Made by a program: the position numbers and the translations under genes. Shown piece after piece: positions 53,797 to 64,000 of a stretch of 64,000 nt of DNA; the first letter of the stretch is position 1; each line of letters opens with the position of its first letter. Source of the DNA: Calothrix sp. FI2-JRJ7 (lineage in GTDB: Bacteria > Cyanobacteriota > Cyanobacteriia > Cyanobacteriales > Nostocaceae); assembly GCA_019359675.1 (NCBI GenBank), contig JAHHGX010000085.1, forward strand, positions 62,001 through 126,000, read 5' to 3'. The notes beneath the pieces are model-generated. The model saw nothing but the letters and a program-made list of their open reading frames with translations, had not been told where the DNA came from and made no database searches.

Positions 53797-54549
53797 ATGA
53801 TGACAGCCCAGAGCTCACTCCTCTCCGGTTCGCGAAACCAAAGGCAAACAACTGGCGCGTCACCTACGCGCAGTATAATAAAGCGGGGTCAACCAAAAAA
53901 GACACCACCGCCTTTGCGATTTGAGAGCATCAACGGAGAGTTAGCCAAGCGATTGTTTGATATAGCGTTCTCGCTATTCATGCTAGTAGCTTTTTCCCCT
54001 GTATACCTACTGTTAGCTTTGCTGATTGCAATTAGCTCAACTGGCCCGATTTTTTATATCCAAGAACGAGTCGGGAAAAACTATAAACGTTTTAATTGTA
54101 TAAAATTTCGTACAATGGTGAGCAATGCTGACGAGGTTCTGGTGCAAATGATGCAAACCTCACCGCAATTACAGCAGGAGTTTGAGTCAAATTTTAAACT
54201 TAAACACGACCCTAGAATTACGCTTATTGGTCGATGGCTACGAATAACTAGCTTAGATGAATTTCCTCAGTTCTGGAATGTGCTGATGGGAGACATGAGT
54301 GTTGTTGGCCCGCGACCATTAGTAGAGGAGGAACTACCAAAGTATGGCTGCCACATCGAACAAATTTTAACTATTCGTCCTGGTATTACAGGGTTGTGGC
54401 AAGTTTCTGGACGTAATGATATTCCTTACCCTAGGCGAGTTCAGATTGACCTGCATTATGTAAAATTTAGAACATTCTGGCTTGATTTGTGGATTGTTTT
54501 AAAGACTGTTGGGGTGGTCGTTATTCCCAAAGATAACGGTGCATACTGA
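53797..54549 (+). CDS. Undecaprenyl-phosphate sugar-1-phosphate transferase
   Basis: This 250-residue membrane enzyme begins lipid-linked polysaccharide synthesis by loading sugar-1-phosphate onto undecaprenyl phosphate. It has only the catalytic C-terminal bacterial sugar transferase domain: KRLFDIAFSLFMLVAFSPVYLLLALLI, the YIQERVGKNYKRFNCIKFRTM site, then SLDEFPQFWNVLMGDMSVVGPRP and RPGITGLWQVSGRN. The N-terminal ~45 residues are basic and disordered. AGGAG stands 4 bases before the ATG. Sugar specificity (Glc, Gal) is unknown. Confidence 0.92.
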   Translation: MMTAQSSLLSGSRNQRQTTGASPTRSIIKRGQPKKTPPPLRFESINGELAKRLFDIAFSLFMLVAFSPVYLLLALLIAISSTGPIFYIQERVGKNYKRFNCIKFRTMVSNADEVLVQMMQTSPQLQQEFESNFKLKHDPRITLIGRWLRITSLDEFPQFWNVLMGDMSVVGPRPLVEEELPKYGCHIEQILTIRPGITGLWQVSGRNDIPYPRRVQIDLHYVKFRTFWLDLWIVLKTVGVVVIPKDNGAY

Positions 54550-54608
54550 CTCATTTAAATGTATATTTTTAATTATATCTGTAGAGCATTTGCTTTACAG
54601 ATATTTAT

Positions 54609-54678
54609 TAGAAACCTGGTTTCTTTGCCGATATCTTGTAATCAAAATCACAATCTTGCTTAGAAACCAGGTTTCTTT
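54609..54678. repeat. Composite AGAAACC(A)GGTTTCT repeat, third copy
   Basis: TAGAAACCTGGTTTCTTTG and TAGAAACCAGGTTTCTTTG flank GATATCTTGTAATCAAAATCACAATCTTGC. It lies in the 414-base gap between the sugar transferase and gmd; the rest of the gap (to 54963) is AT-rich and shows no gene, and probably holds the gmd promoter. Confidence 0.8.
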
Positions 54679-54963
54679 GGTTTCTTATATTTAATAAACT
54701 CTTCATAAATGTATAAATAATATAAAGTTTTGATGAATATAAACATAACGTCACTGAGTTACTTAACATTTCGTAGTTAAGCTTATAGGGTTATGTAAGT
54801 AGGCTACTACTAGTGGATTTACTGAGATATTTTTCGATATACGACTAATAACTAGTAGCTTTCCCATTGAGGAATGTAGTTAGCACTTGCTAGCTTATAT
54901 CAGGTTGTATATATCTATGACTTTCATCAGTAAATATAAAGCAGATAACAAGGGATATAGAGC

Positions 54964-57086
<2,123 letters not shown>

Positions 57087-57110
57087 ATGTCCACAGCACT
57101 TGATATATAA

Positions 57111-57141
57111 AAAATGTCCACAATTTGTGGACATTTTTTAT
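57111..57141 (+). terminator. Rho-independent terminator after fcl
   Basis: AAAATGTCCACA (57111-57122) pairs perfectly with TGTGGACATTTT (57126-57137) across ATT, followed by further T residues. This ends the GDP-fucose transcript. Confidence 0.85.
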
Positions 57142-57247
57142 ATTCATACCACTTATAGAAACTGTCCAATCCTTTAATAAATCTTAACCTTGCTAATATA
57201 TTTCTAAAGTTAGTTGAAAAAATAACAAACTTGAGGACTAGAAAACC

Positions 57248-58576
57248 GTGCGCTTAATTAATCGAGTTATCAGTTCAGTATTTTTAAGCTTTTTGGCTTT
57301 AGGTGGTTGCGCTCCCAGAAATACTTCGGGTCAAGGTAACGTGATATTCATTCACCCCGACGGTACAAGTCCCTCCCACTGGGGCGCTGGACGCATGTTA
57401 CATTATGGTCCAGATGGCAGGTTGAATTGGGATAAGATGTCCAACCTAGGTGTGTACTTAGGACATATGAAAAACCAACTTACTGGTACTTCCAACGCAG
57501 GTGCAGTGACTCATGCGACGGGGGTAAAGGTAAACGCTGACTCATTTGGCTTAGATGAAAATTTTAGACCTGTGGTTGCAGCATCAGGGAAAAGTGAGAC
57601 TATCGTTCAGGAAGCAGTTAAAGCTGGGAAAAGTACGGCTATCATTAACTCAGGTATGATTCATGAACCGGGTACAGGTGCTTTTGTTGCCAGGGTTCCC
57701 ACTAGACGCAATTTTGCCGAAATTACCAAGCAAATTGTTGAGTCGAATGTGGATATTATTTTGGGTGGTGGTGAGATGTGGTATTTACCCAAAGGAACCG
57801 CAGGTAGACACACCGCAGCAGATCAAAGTCAGCGGGCGGATGGGGTAAATTTAATTGAAGTTGCCAAGCAGAAAGGGTATACGGTTGTATATACTCGCGA
57901 TGAATTATTAAAGTTACCACCTGATACCAAGAAAATACTGGGTGTATTTGCAGCAGATGATACTTACAATGATGCACCAGAAGAGCAATTAAAGTTGGAA
58001 AATAAAGGTTTCTACGTACCAACGGCGCCTACTGTTGCGGAGATGCTTGACGTAACTTTGAAAAATCTTGCTGCGAAGAATAAGAATTTTATAGTAGTGT
58101 TGGAAGAAGAAGGTACCGATAACTTTTCTAACTTTAACAATGCTGGAGGCGCCTTGGAAGCACTCAAGCGTGCGGATGATGCTGTTGGTGTCGGAATCAA
58201 GTTTATTGAGAATAACCCAAATACTCTCATGGTTACTGCTGCTGATAGTGATGCGGGTGGTTTGGAAGTTGTAGGTGTCACTGAAAATAGTTTCCCCTTC
58301 GATAAACCGCTACCCGACAAAAGCGAAAATGGGGCGCCTTGGGATGGTAAAGATGGTACAGCAACTACACCCTTTGTTTCGGCGCCGGATAAACAAGGAA
58401 AACGTTTTCCGTTTGCTGTCGGTTGGTCAACCGGAGGAGATAATACAGGTTCAATAGTTTCTAAAGCACATGGTTTGAATGCTGATAAGTTACCCAAGAC
58501 TTTAGATAATACAGATATCTACCGTTTAATGTATTTTACATTGTTCGGAAAGGAGATTGCACCATACACTAAGTAG
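57248..58576 (+). CDS. Alkaline phosphatase-like lipoprotein
   Basis: The 442-residue protein starts at GTG with a lipoprotein signal (VFLSFLALGGCAPRN). It has the alkaline phosphatase fold: FIHPDGTSPSHWGAGRML, the nucleophile region TGTSNAGAVTHATGVKVN, INSGMIHEPGTGAF, and TAADSDAGGLEVV. Compared with E. coli PhoA, the DSA nucleophile motif reads TSN and the DHxxGG zinc motif lacks its histidines, so it belongs to a divergent branch. It is probably periplasmic or surface-bound and releases phosphate; regulation by phosphate is not visible. Confidence 0.87.
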   Translation: MRLINRVISSVFLSFLALGGCAPRNTSGQGNVIFIHPDGTSPSHWGAGRMLHYGPDGRLNWDKMSNLGVYLGHMKNQLTGTSNAGAVTHATGVKVNADSFGLDENFRPVVAASGKSETIVQEAVKAGKSTAIINSGMIHEPGTGAFVARVPTRRNFAEITKQIVESNVDIILGGGEMWYLPKGTAGRHTAADQSQRADGVNLIEVAKQKGYTVVYTRDELLKLPPDTKKILGVFAADDTYNDAPEEQLKLENKGFYVPTAPTVAEMLDVTLKNLAAKNKNFIVVLEEEGTDNFSNFNNAGGALEALKRADDAVGVGIKFIENNPNTLMVTAADSDAGGLEVVGVTENSFPFDKPLPDKSENGAPWDGKDGTATTPFVSAPDKQGKRFPFAVGWSTGGDNTGSIVSKAHGLNADKLPKTLDNTDIYRLMYFTLFGKEIAPYTK

Positions 58577-58652
58577 AAGCTCCGTCTCTATTTACAGCAA
58601 TTGATTAAGGGTTGGCTTACCAATTTTTATAAGCCAACCAAATTATTTTTAT

Positions 58653-59171
58653 TTACTGATTGGGTAGCTTAACACGTAATAATTCTCGAAATTCATTAAT
58701 CTGTTCATCATCGCTAAAAGCCCGTTTGGGGAATAAATTAAAGCAGTTGCTAGATTGATAAACCATAAATAAATTAGGAGTTTCTCGCCAGTGTGTATAA
58801 ATCAACCATTTCATTTTTGACTCTGATAATGCTGTATTAATCTGTAATCCATCTTCAAATGTTTCTACACTCATTTCACTTTTCATGCCAGTTTGACTAT
58901 TCCAAGCGCGTTTAATTGCAAAATTTCGAGCAATACTGATACCGAAATATACAGTAGCTAATAACAATAAATTAGGCAGAAGGACACTTATTAAAATTTC
59001 ACTGATAGAGGCGCCTCCTTGTATAATTAAAGGAAGTATTGATATTAATAGGAGAATTCCAATCAAGACTAAGTAATATCTCAATAATCCTTTTTGGCAG
59101 TGCGTTTGATTTGCTTCTTGAATGTCATTTACATTCAGGCGATATTCAAATTTAATGACAATAATTATCAC
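58653..59171 (-). CDS. YcxB-like membrane protein
   Basis: The 172-residue protein has two hydrophobic spans (LVLIGILLLISILPLIIQ and ISEILISVLLPNLLLLATVYFGI, about 34-80) and a C-terminal domain with pattern SVETFEDGLQINTALSESKMKWLIYTHWRETPNLFMVYQSSNCFNLFPKRAFSDDEQINEFRELL, typical of YcxB-like proteins. Its function is unknown. It stands alone, convergent with the phosphatase. Confidence 0.75.
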   Translation of the reverse strand: MIIIVIKFEYRLNVNDIQEANQTHCQKGLLRYYLVLIGILLLISILPLIIQGGASISEILISVLLPNLLLLATVYFGISIARNFAIKRAWNSQTGMKSEMSVETFEDGLQINTALSESKMKWLIYTHWRETPNLFMVYQSSNCFNLFPKRAFSDDEQINEFRELLRVKLPNQ

Positions 59172-59288
59172 TTATATATTGGATTGACGGAAAATCATAG
59201 CTTTGTTATATACGTTATAGATTAGAATTTTATGCAGTGAGTGGATGGCAAGATTCCGCAGGGCGGATAAAAAATATTAGTGTAGTTC

Positions 59289-60810
59289 TTACAGCCCATT
59301 TCCAATCAAAATGAAAGGCGCCCAGTAGTAAGGATGTGAAAAGCGAGTGGAGTTTTCCCCATGCAATAAACTGAGTTGCGCCTGTCGTAAAGCCTGAACC
59401 TTTGTGGGTTGAGTGTTGCTAGCTAAATTACTATAAAATTGCTGCATTAATTGGCTGGTGCTGCTATCGTTGACTGACCATAGAGATGCTAGCACTGCTT
59501 TAGCTCCTTTCTTAATAAAGTAGAAACCAACACCATTAATTTCCACCCCATCCTGTCCTTTCTCACCAAGTCCAGTTTGGCAAGCAGATAGAACAACCAG
59601 ATGTACATCCGCCAAATCTTGTAAGGTTTCAATCTGAGGAATGGTTAACTTTTCACCAGTACCTAACATTAAAAAGGAATCATCACGACTTCCAGGTAAG
59701 AAGACTCCGTGAGTAGCCATATGTAAAATTTTATGACCCCGCAAATTATTTCTTAAAGCAGGAAAATCAAAAGCCTTATTAAGGAATTTTTCACCAGGAT
59801 AAATGCCTTTGGTATCGGTAGGCTTTTGCTTGACAATTGTATCTAATTCTGATGGTACATTGAGTAAGGCTCTAAACCCAGGCACAGCTTCAGATAAACC
59901 CATGCCTAGTACAAGGGTATTTTGAATTCCAGGTGGTAAACGGTCTTTGGTATCTGTCAAGCTAGCAGATAGTATTGTCGAAACAGTATAGTTTTCTACG
60001 ACATATTTTTTACCATCAAATAAGGCACTGATGGGAATGTAGCGCGTTGCTCGATCTAAAGAAAAGACCAAATTTTGTACTTTGTTTTGTTTGAGTTCTG
60101 CTTCAACGGGTTTAATCAACCAGTTTATCGCCTGCTGATACTGTCCTGATTTGCGGTACAAATAACCAAGGTTTGCTAGAGAAGATGTCTCTAATCCTCG
60201 GTTTTTTAAATTTCTGATACCGAGAGAATACAACTCAATAGATTGACAATTGAGTTGATTAATCTCTAAATTATTCTTGGCAAACTGTTGAAAGTATTCA
60301 AGCGCTTTTGGTTTATCTTCCAAAGACTTGTAAGCGTTGCCAAGGTGAGACAAAAGCCTTGATTCAATTTTTTTATCTTTTAGTTCTCGCGCGACAAGCA
60401 AAGCTTGCTGATAATAATTTAGTGATTCTTGGTACTTTTTTACTTTATAGTTATAAGCGTTACCAATATATTCTAAATTTATGGCTTGATAATCGCATTT
60501 TTTAATTGACTTTGCAATTTCTAAAGATTGTTGCCAATAATCAATTGCCTTTTGATTATCATTGAGAGAATTATAGTATAAATTACCTATATTATTCAGA
60601 ATATTAGATTCAACGTCTTGCCGTTTAATTTCCCGTGACACGACTAAAGCTTGTTGAAAATAATCAATTGCTTTTGGGAAGTCACTCAATGCTTCATAAG
60701 TCTGACCTAGAGAAATTAATGCTCCCGTTTCACTTTGGCGATGTTGAATTTCTTTTGCTAATTTTAATAATTGCTGATAGTAGCTAATAGCTTTTTGGTA
60801 ATCTTGGATT
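59289..60810 (-). pseudogene. TPR-CHAT protease gene, 5'-truncated
   Basis: The frame is open from a stop near 60815 and encodes at least six tetratricopeptide repeats (YQKAISYYQQLLKLAKEI, FPKAIDYFQQALVVSREI, NQKAIDYWQQSLEIAKSI, YQESLNYYQQALLVAREL) followed by a CHAT (caspase-like) domain with the His in LHMATHGVFLPGS and the Cys in LVVLSACQTGLGEKG. The catalytic half is complete. The N terminus is missing: a TTG at 60689 could start a 466-residue product, but TPR sequence continues upstream and stops dead where an opposing gene begins. The link between TPR and CHAT (INWLIKPVEAEL) also looks shortened. Confidence 0.75.
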
Positions 60811-62740
60811 TTTTAGCGCTACTGATAAAAACGTCCCTTCACCTTTATTGACGGTAAACCCTTCGGCTTTTCTGTTTAATCAAATGAATGCGGTGCCAAT
60901 AGTAAATAAATCAGTTGCACCAGCAGGACAAACTCCGGCAGGAAGTTCTCTGTTTGGACTGAGAGTTAAAGACGGACAAAGTTTGCGACTGGTAGGTGGT
61001 GATGTAGACAGCAGCGATGGAGATTTAATTGCTTTAGGTGGCCAGGTAGAGATTTCGGGAAAGAACATAGTAGCAGTTAAAAATATTGGTACTATTGGTT
61101 ATTTTGGTAGTCCTGCTGGCACCATTACTCTCAAGGCTACTGGCAATATTACCGTTTCTGGTGAGCTAGATTCCTTTGCTTTTGCTCGACTTGGCAATGC
61201 AGGTAATGGCGCCCCTATTTCCCTTAATACCTCAAATGGCACTATCAATATTACAGGTGATTTAAATTCTTGGCCTTTCACACAATCTGGTAATACAGGC
61301 GATACACAGGATATCTTCGCTTTTTCAGTTAGCAACGAATCGCCAATTAACCCGAACGGTATCTCAAAAAAGGGAGGAGCTATTGCTTTAACAGCGCTTC
61401 ATGACATAACTACAGGTTCGCTTATCAGCTACGGTGGCACTGAGTCAAACAATATTACTGTCACGACTAACGGAGCTTTTGAAGCCGCTAACAGTATTAT
61501 TTCTACAAGTACAAATGGTGCAGGTAAAAGCGGTGATATCGAAATTCGCGTGCGGTCAGTCGCTTTGAAAGATGGAACACAAGTATCAACTTCTACACCA
61601 ACTCAGGGTACTGGAGGCAATTTAACAATAATTGCTCCCGAATTTGTGCGTTTGAGTGGTTCTAGCCCAGAACTTGTACGTTATTTCTATCGATACGTAG
61701 TTAATAAATCACAGCGTGAAGTAGAAAGTATTTTAGCAGAACTACGCGAGTATCTTTTAGAACCTGATAGAACAGAGGAAGTACTGGCGCTCTCAAAAAT
61801 AGTCCATGACTGGTCAATACCATCAAAAATTGAATCAAATTTAGTAAATAGTCAAGTTAATACTCAAGTTAATACTCTCGTTTTTGTACTAGATGGCGCC
61901 TTACGAAATATACCAATGGCTGCATTGTATGACGGTCAGAAATATTTGGTGGAAAAATACGCTGTTGCTTTAAGCTTAGGACTTCAGTTAATTGCCCCTA
62001 AACCTTTAGCAAAAACACAATTCAACGTCTTAGCAGCAGGGTTAGTACAACCACCAAAAGAATTCTCAAAATTTCCACCTCTACCAGAAATTAAGTCTGA
62101 GTTTAATTTGATTGCCCAAGCAGGAGTTTCTACAAAACAATTGATAGATAAGGACTTTACCAGCAGTGCCCTAGAGAAAAATATACAGCGAATTTTAGGT
62201 AAATGAGGCACACACATAATGCCCGAATCCTTGTAGAGACGCGATTAATCGCGTCTCTACACGTACCGCATGAACGAGCAATCTGCTGTAAATACAACAA
62301 CCTTTAATATCCTGCATTTAGCAACCCACGGTCAATTTAGCTCTCGTCCTGAAAATACTTTTATCCTAGCGGCAGATGGTCCAATAAATGTCTTACAGTT
62401 CGATAACTTACTGCGTCATCAAGATGAAACTCGCTCAGAAGGTTTGTCGATGCTTATTTTAAGTGCTTGTCAAACAGCAGCAGGGGATAACCGTGCAGCA
62501 TTGGGTTTGGCAGGGGTATCTGTGAAAGCAGGAGCGCGTAGTACCCTGGCTTCACTGTGGCACATTAGCGATAAATCTACCGCTATCTTAGTCGGCGAAT
62601 TTTACCGTGAATTAGTGCAAAATAAGGTAACAAAAGCTGAAGCCTTGCGTAATGCCCAAATCAAATTGTTAAGAGATTACCCAAATTACAGTCGTCCTGG
62701 ATATTGGGCGCCTTATGTTTTAGTTGGCAACTGGCTTTGA
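60811..62740 (+). pseudogene. Hemagglutinin-like/CHAT gene, 5'-truncated and interrupted by a palindrome
   Basis: The frame starts abruptly with TDKNVPSPLLTVNPSAFLFN and runs through a filamentous-hemagglutinin-like beta-helix (RVKDGQSLRLVGGDVDSSDGDLIALGGQVEISG) into a CHAT domain. An insertion of about 60 bases at 62204-62269 brings in-frame stops (TGA at 62204, TAG and TAA in the palindrome) between LEKNIQRILGK and NEQSAVNTTTFNILHLATHGQFSS. After it the same frame continues with the catalytic HLATHG and LILSACQTAAGDNRAALG. An ATG at 62270 could yield a 156-residue catalytic fragment. Confidence 0.8.
62232..62261. repeat. Perfect 30-bp GTAGAGAC palindrome inside a CHAT gene
   Basis: TGTAGAGACGCGATT is followed by its exact complement. 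It interrupts the CHAT-domain reading frame, adding TAG and TAA stops, with reading frame otherwise preserved on both sides. It is the clearest evidence here that this repeat family is mobile. Confidence 0.9.
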
Positions 62741-62764
62741 TAATTCAGGAATACTGCTCCCAAC

Positions 62765-62817
62765 CTCTGTGTCTTTGTGGTAATAATATTTACCACAGAG
62801 GCGCAGAGGGCACAGAG
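62765..62817. repeat. CTCTGTG...CACAGAG hairpin repeat
   Basis: CTCTGTGTCTTTGTGGTA faces TACCACAGAGGCGCAGAGGG...CACAGAG as an imperfect hairpin between convergent genes. Fragments of the same element occur at about 23641 and 30190. Confidence 0.6.
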
Positions 62818-62837
62818 AAGGAAGTTTGTTAGTGTTG

Positions 62838-64000
62838 TCATTTATTAGAAAGAGGCGCCCCCACATTTTTGAAACGTTCTTTAGCTTCTTGGAATGCTGT
62901 TTGCATAACAGATTGAATTTGTTTCGGGTCAGGTTTTTTGCCTCCCACTACATCACCGAAATAAACACAAGCAGCTTCACCTAATGCCCATGTATATGAA
63001 GCAGCCCAATATGCAGCAATTACACTACCAAAACCAGGTATAAATTTAACTAGTTCTCGTCCTATTACTTGCGCCAGAAAACCACCGGCAATTGCACTAA
63101 CGATACCTCCAGCTTGTGATTGCGTTAAATTTTGACCGTATAATTTTCCTAATAATCCAACCATTGATACTTGTAGTGCCGTTAATACTGGCATGGTCGC
63201 AAATGGTAACGGAACTGCGGCAAGTGTCGCTGCCATTACACAAAAAGCATACATATAGCGTCGCGCGACATTCCGATACAAGTTGCCAATTTGATTACTT
63301 GCTTGTTTATCTAAATCTAATAATTGGTAAATAGCGCGTGCTTCAGCATCGGGTAATAAATCAGCTAAAGTATCGCGTAATGTTTCTAGACCATAAAATA
63401 TTGGCTCGTAACCGTCTTCTTCTAAGGTAAAGTCAATTAAAATTGACGCATCGTACAAACCTTTAAAGTCTTCTTTAATAGCTGTATACGCGCGGTTGAC
63501 TTCTTCATAGTCAGGGGGATAGGCAGGATGATTATCTACACTCTGTGGATAAATTTCGTGTAAACAGGTGACAGCAAGTAAAAACGGAATATCTTTGTAC
63601 TCGTCTCGTAATTGTTTGGCGATTTGCCGTAATGTATCGGTGGCAAAATCGTTTATTTTTATAGTTAATATCAAAACTCTGGCGCCACGAGCTTGTTGCT
63701 GTAAATCGCCAATAAGCTCTTGAATAATACTTTGAGTATCCTGATTAACATCACCTAAGCCGACTGTATCAGTAAAAATCAACAAAGGTAAATCGTTAGA
63801 AGGGTAAGCATAACGTTCTGTATGCTGCGTATGCGGTCGAAATCCTTGTCCGACAATTTCAGGGGAGACACCCGTCAAACCTCTAACTATCGAGCTTTTA
63901 CCAGCTTGCGGTTTACCAATTAGCAAAGCTTCTGTTGTCGGTAATTGCGCCTTGACGGTTTTCAATATTTCTGCTATCTGCGTATCGCTAACGTTAAATA
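62838..64000 (-). CDS. GTPase with DUF697-like membrane domain (5' end beyond window)
   Basis: The protein has an Era/YcjX-like G domain with P-loop LIGKPQAGKSSIVRGLTG and G3 motif FTDTVGLGDV; the base-specifying NKxD motif is not evident (TCLHEIYP is in its place). The C-terminal half contains hydrophobic segments (AFCVMAATLAAVPLPFATMPVL, GGIVSAIAGGFLAQVIG, FGSVIAAYWAASYTWALG) as in DUF697 proteins. The frame is still open at base 64000 (FNVSDTQIAEIL), so the true start lies outside; a TTG at 63965 is the only internal option. Its role is unknown. Confidence 0.82.
   Translation of the reverse strand, partial: FNVSDTQIAEILKTVKAQLPTTEALLIGKPQAGKSSIVRGLTGVSPEIVGQGFRPHTQHTERYAYPSNDLPLLIFTDTVGLGDVNQDTQSIIQELIGDLQQQARGARVLILTIKINDFATDTLRQIAKQLRDEYKDIPFLLAVTCLHEIYPQSVDNHPAYPPDYEEVNRAYTAIKEDFKGLYDASILIDFTLEEDGYEPIFYGLETLRDTLADLLPDAEARAIYQLLDLDKQASNQIGNLYRNVARRYMYAFCVMAATLAAVPLPFATMPVLTALQVSMVGLLGKLYGQNLTQSQAGGIVSAIAGGFLAQVIGRELVKFIPGFGSVIAAYWAASYTWALGEAACVYFGDVVGGKKPDPKQIQSVMQTAFQEAKERFKNVGAPLSNK

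Noticed and set aside
62270-62740. The CHAT C-terminal frame as an independent small gene
   Set aside because: It is in frame with the upstream part, begins just after an inserted palindrome and lacks the N-terminal CHAT half, so it is treated as part of one broken gene.

Overview
The window reads as chromosomal DNA from a cyanobacterium, probably a filamentous, heterocyst-group-like one. The main reason is the gene order rplC-rplD-rplW-rplB ... secY-adk-infA-rpmJ-rpsM-rpsK-rpoA-rplQ-truA-rplM-rpsI-rpmE-prfA, with no rpsN or rpmD inside it, which is the usual cyanobacterial form of the S10/spc/alpha supercluster. AT-rich spacers packed with short palindromic repeats, KaiC-like and CHAT-domain proteins and a type I-D cas remnant fit the same picture. 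The species cannot be named from the sequence.

Layout. 1-17.5 kb: a housekeeping block of ribosomal proteins, SecY, adenylate kinase, IF-1, RNA polymerase alpha, TruA and RF1, all on the + strand. 17.6-23.5 kb: an accessory island with an Xre-type regulator behind a perfect 16-bp inverted repeat, a truncated second copy of that regulator, a DpnII-type (GATC) methyltransferase/endonuclease pair, and gene scraps (MFS, DUF2887). 23.7-41.2 kb: mixed metabolism and signalling: ABC-F ATPase, GpmI, SecG, a predicted metallopeptidase, DUF427, two methyltransferases, an orphan CopG-type antitoxin, PPK2, a macro-domain protein, a KaiC-like ATPase followed by a hybrid histidine kinase, RtcB, a HAD phosphatase and two secreted proteins. 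41.4-43.9 kb: a wrecked type I-D CRISPR-Cas locus (csc3, csc2, cas6 and cas4 fragments plus two repeat units). 43.9-47.3 kb: two HEAT/LRR paralogues, one broken by a single in-frame TGA, and small membrane and zinc-ribbon proteins. 47.6-50.2 kb: a WD40 protein, a small Cys-rich secreted protein and a ZnuA-like lipoprotein. 50.3-57.1 kb: two unknown proteins, a CSP41-like epimerase, then an exopolysaccharide/GDP-fucose group (glycosyltransferase, sugar-1-phosphate transferase, Gmd, Fcl). 57.2-64 kb: an alkaline-phosphatase-like lipoprotein, a YcxB-like protein, two damaged CHAT-protease genes meeting head to head, and a GTPase that runs off the end.

Two genome-scale signals run through all of this. 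GATC is nearly absent: about 20 copies by eye where a couple of hundred would be expected. The classical cyanobacterial palindrome HIP1 (GCGATCGC), which contains GATC, was not seen at all. Instead GGCGCC occurs about 105 times, in genes and spacers alike, where about five would be expected. The window itself encodes a DpnII-like GATC restriction-modification pair, which offers a simple hypothesis linking these facts.

A second theme is decay and repeat insertion. At least ten loci are broken (Xre copy, MFS, DUF2887, Uma2, csc3, csc2, cas6, cas4, a HEAT/LRR gene and two CHAT genes). Several families of short palindromes (GTAGAGAC...GTCTCTAC; AGAAACCGGGTTTCT; GGTGCGTGACGC...GCGTCACGCACC) sit between genes, inside the ribosomal operon, and in one case inside a CHAT gene.
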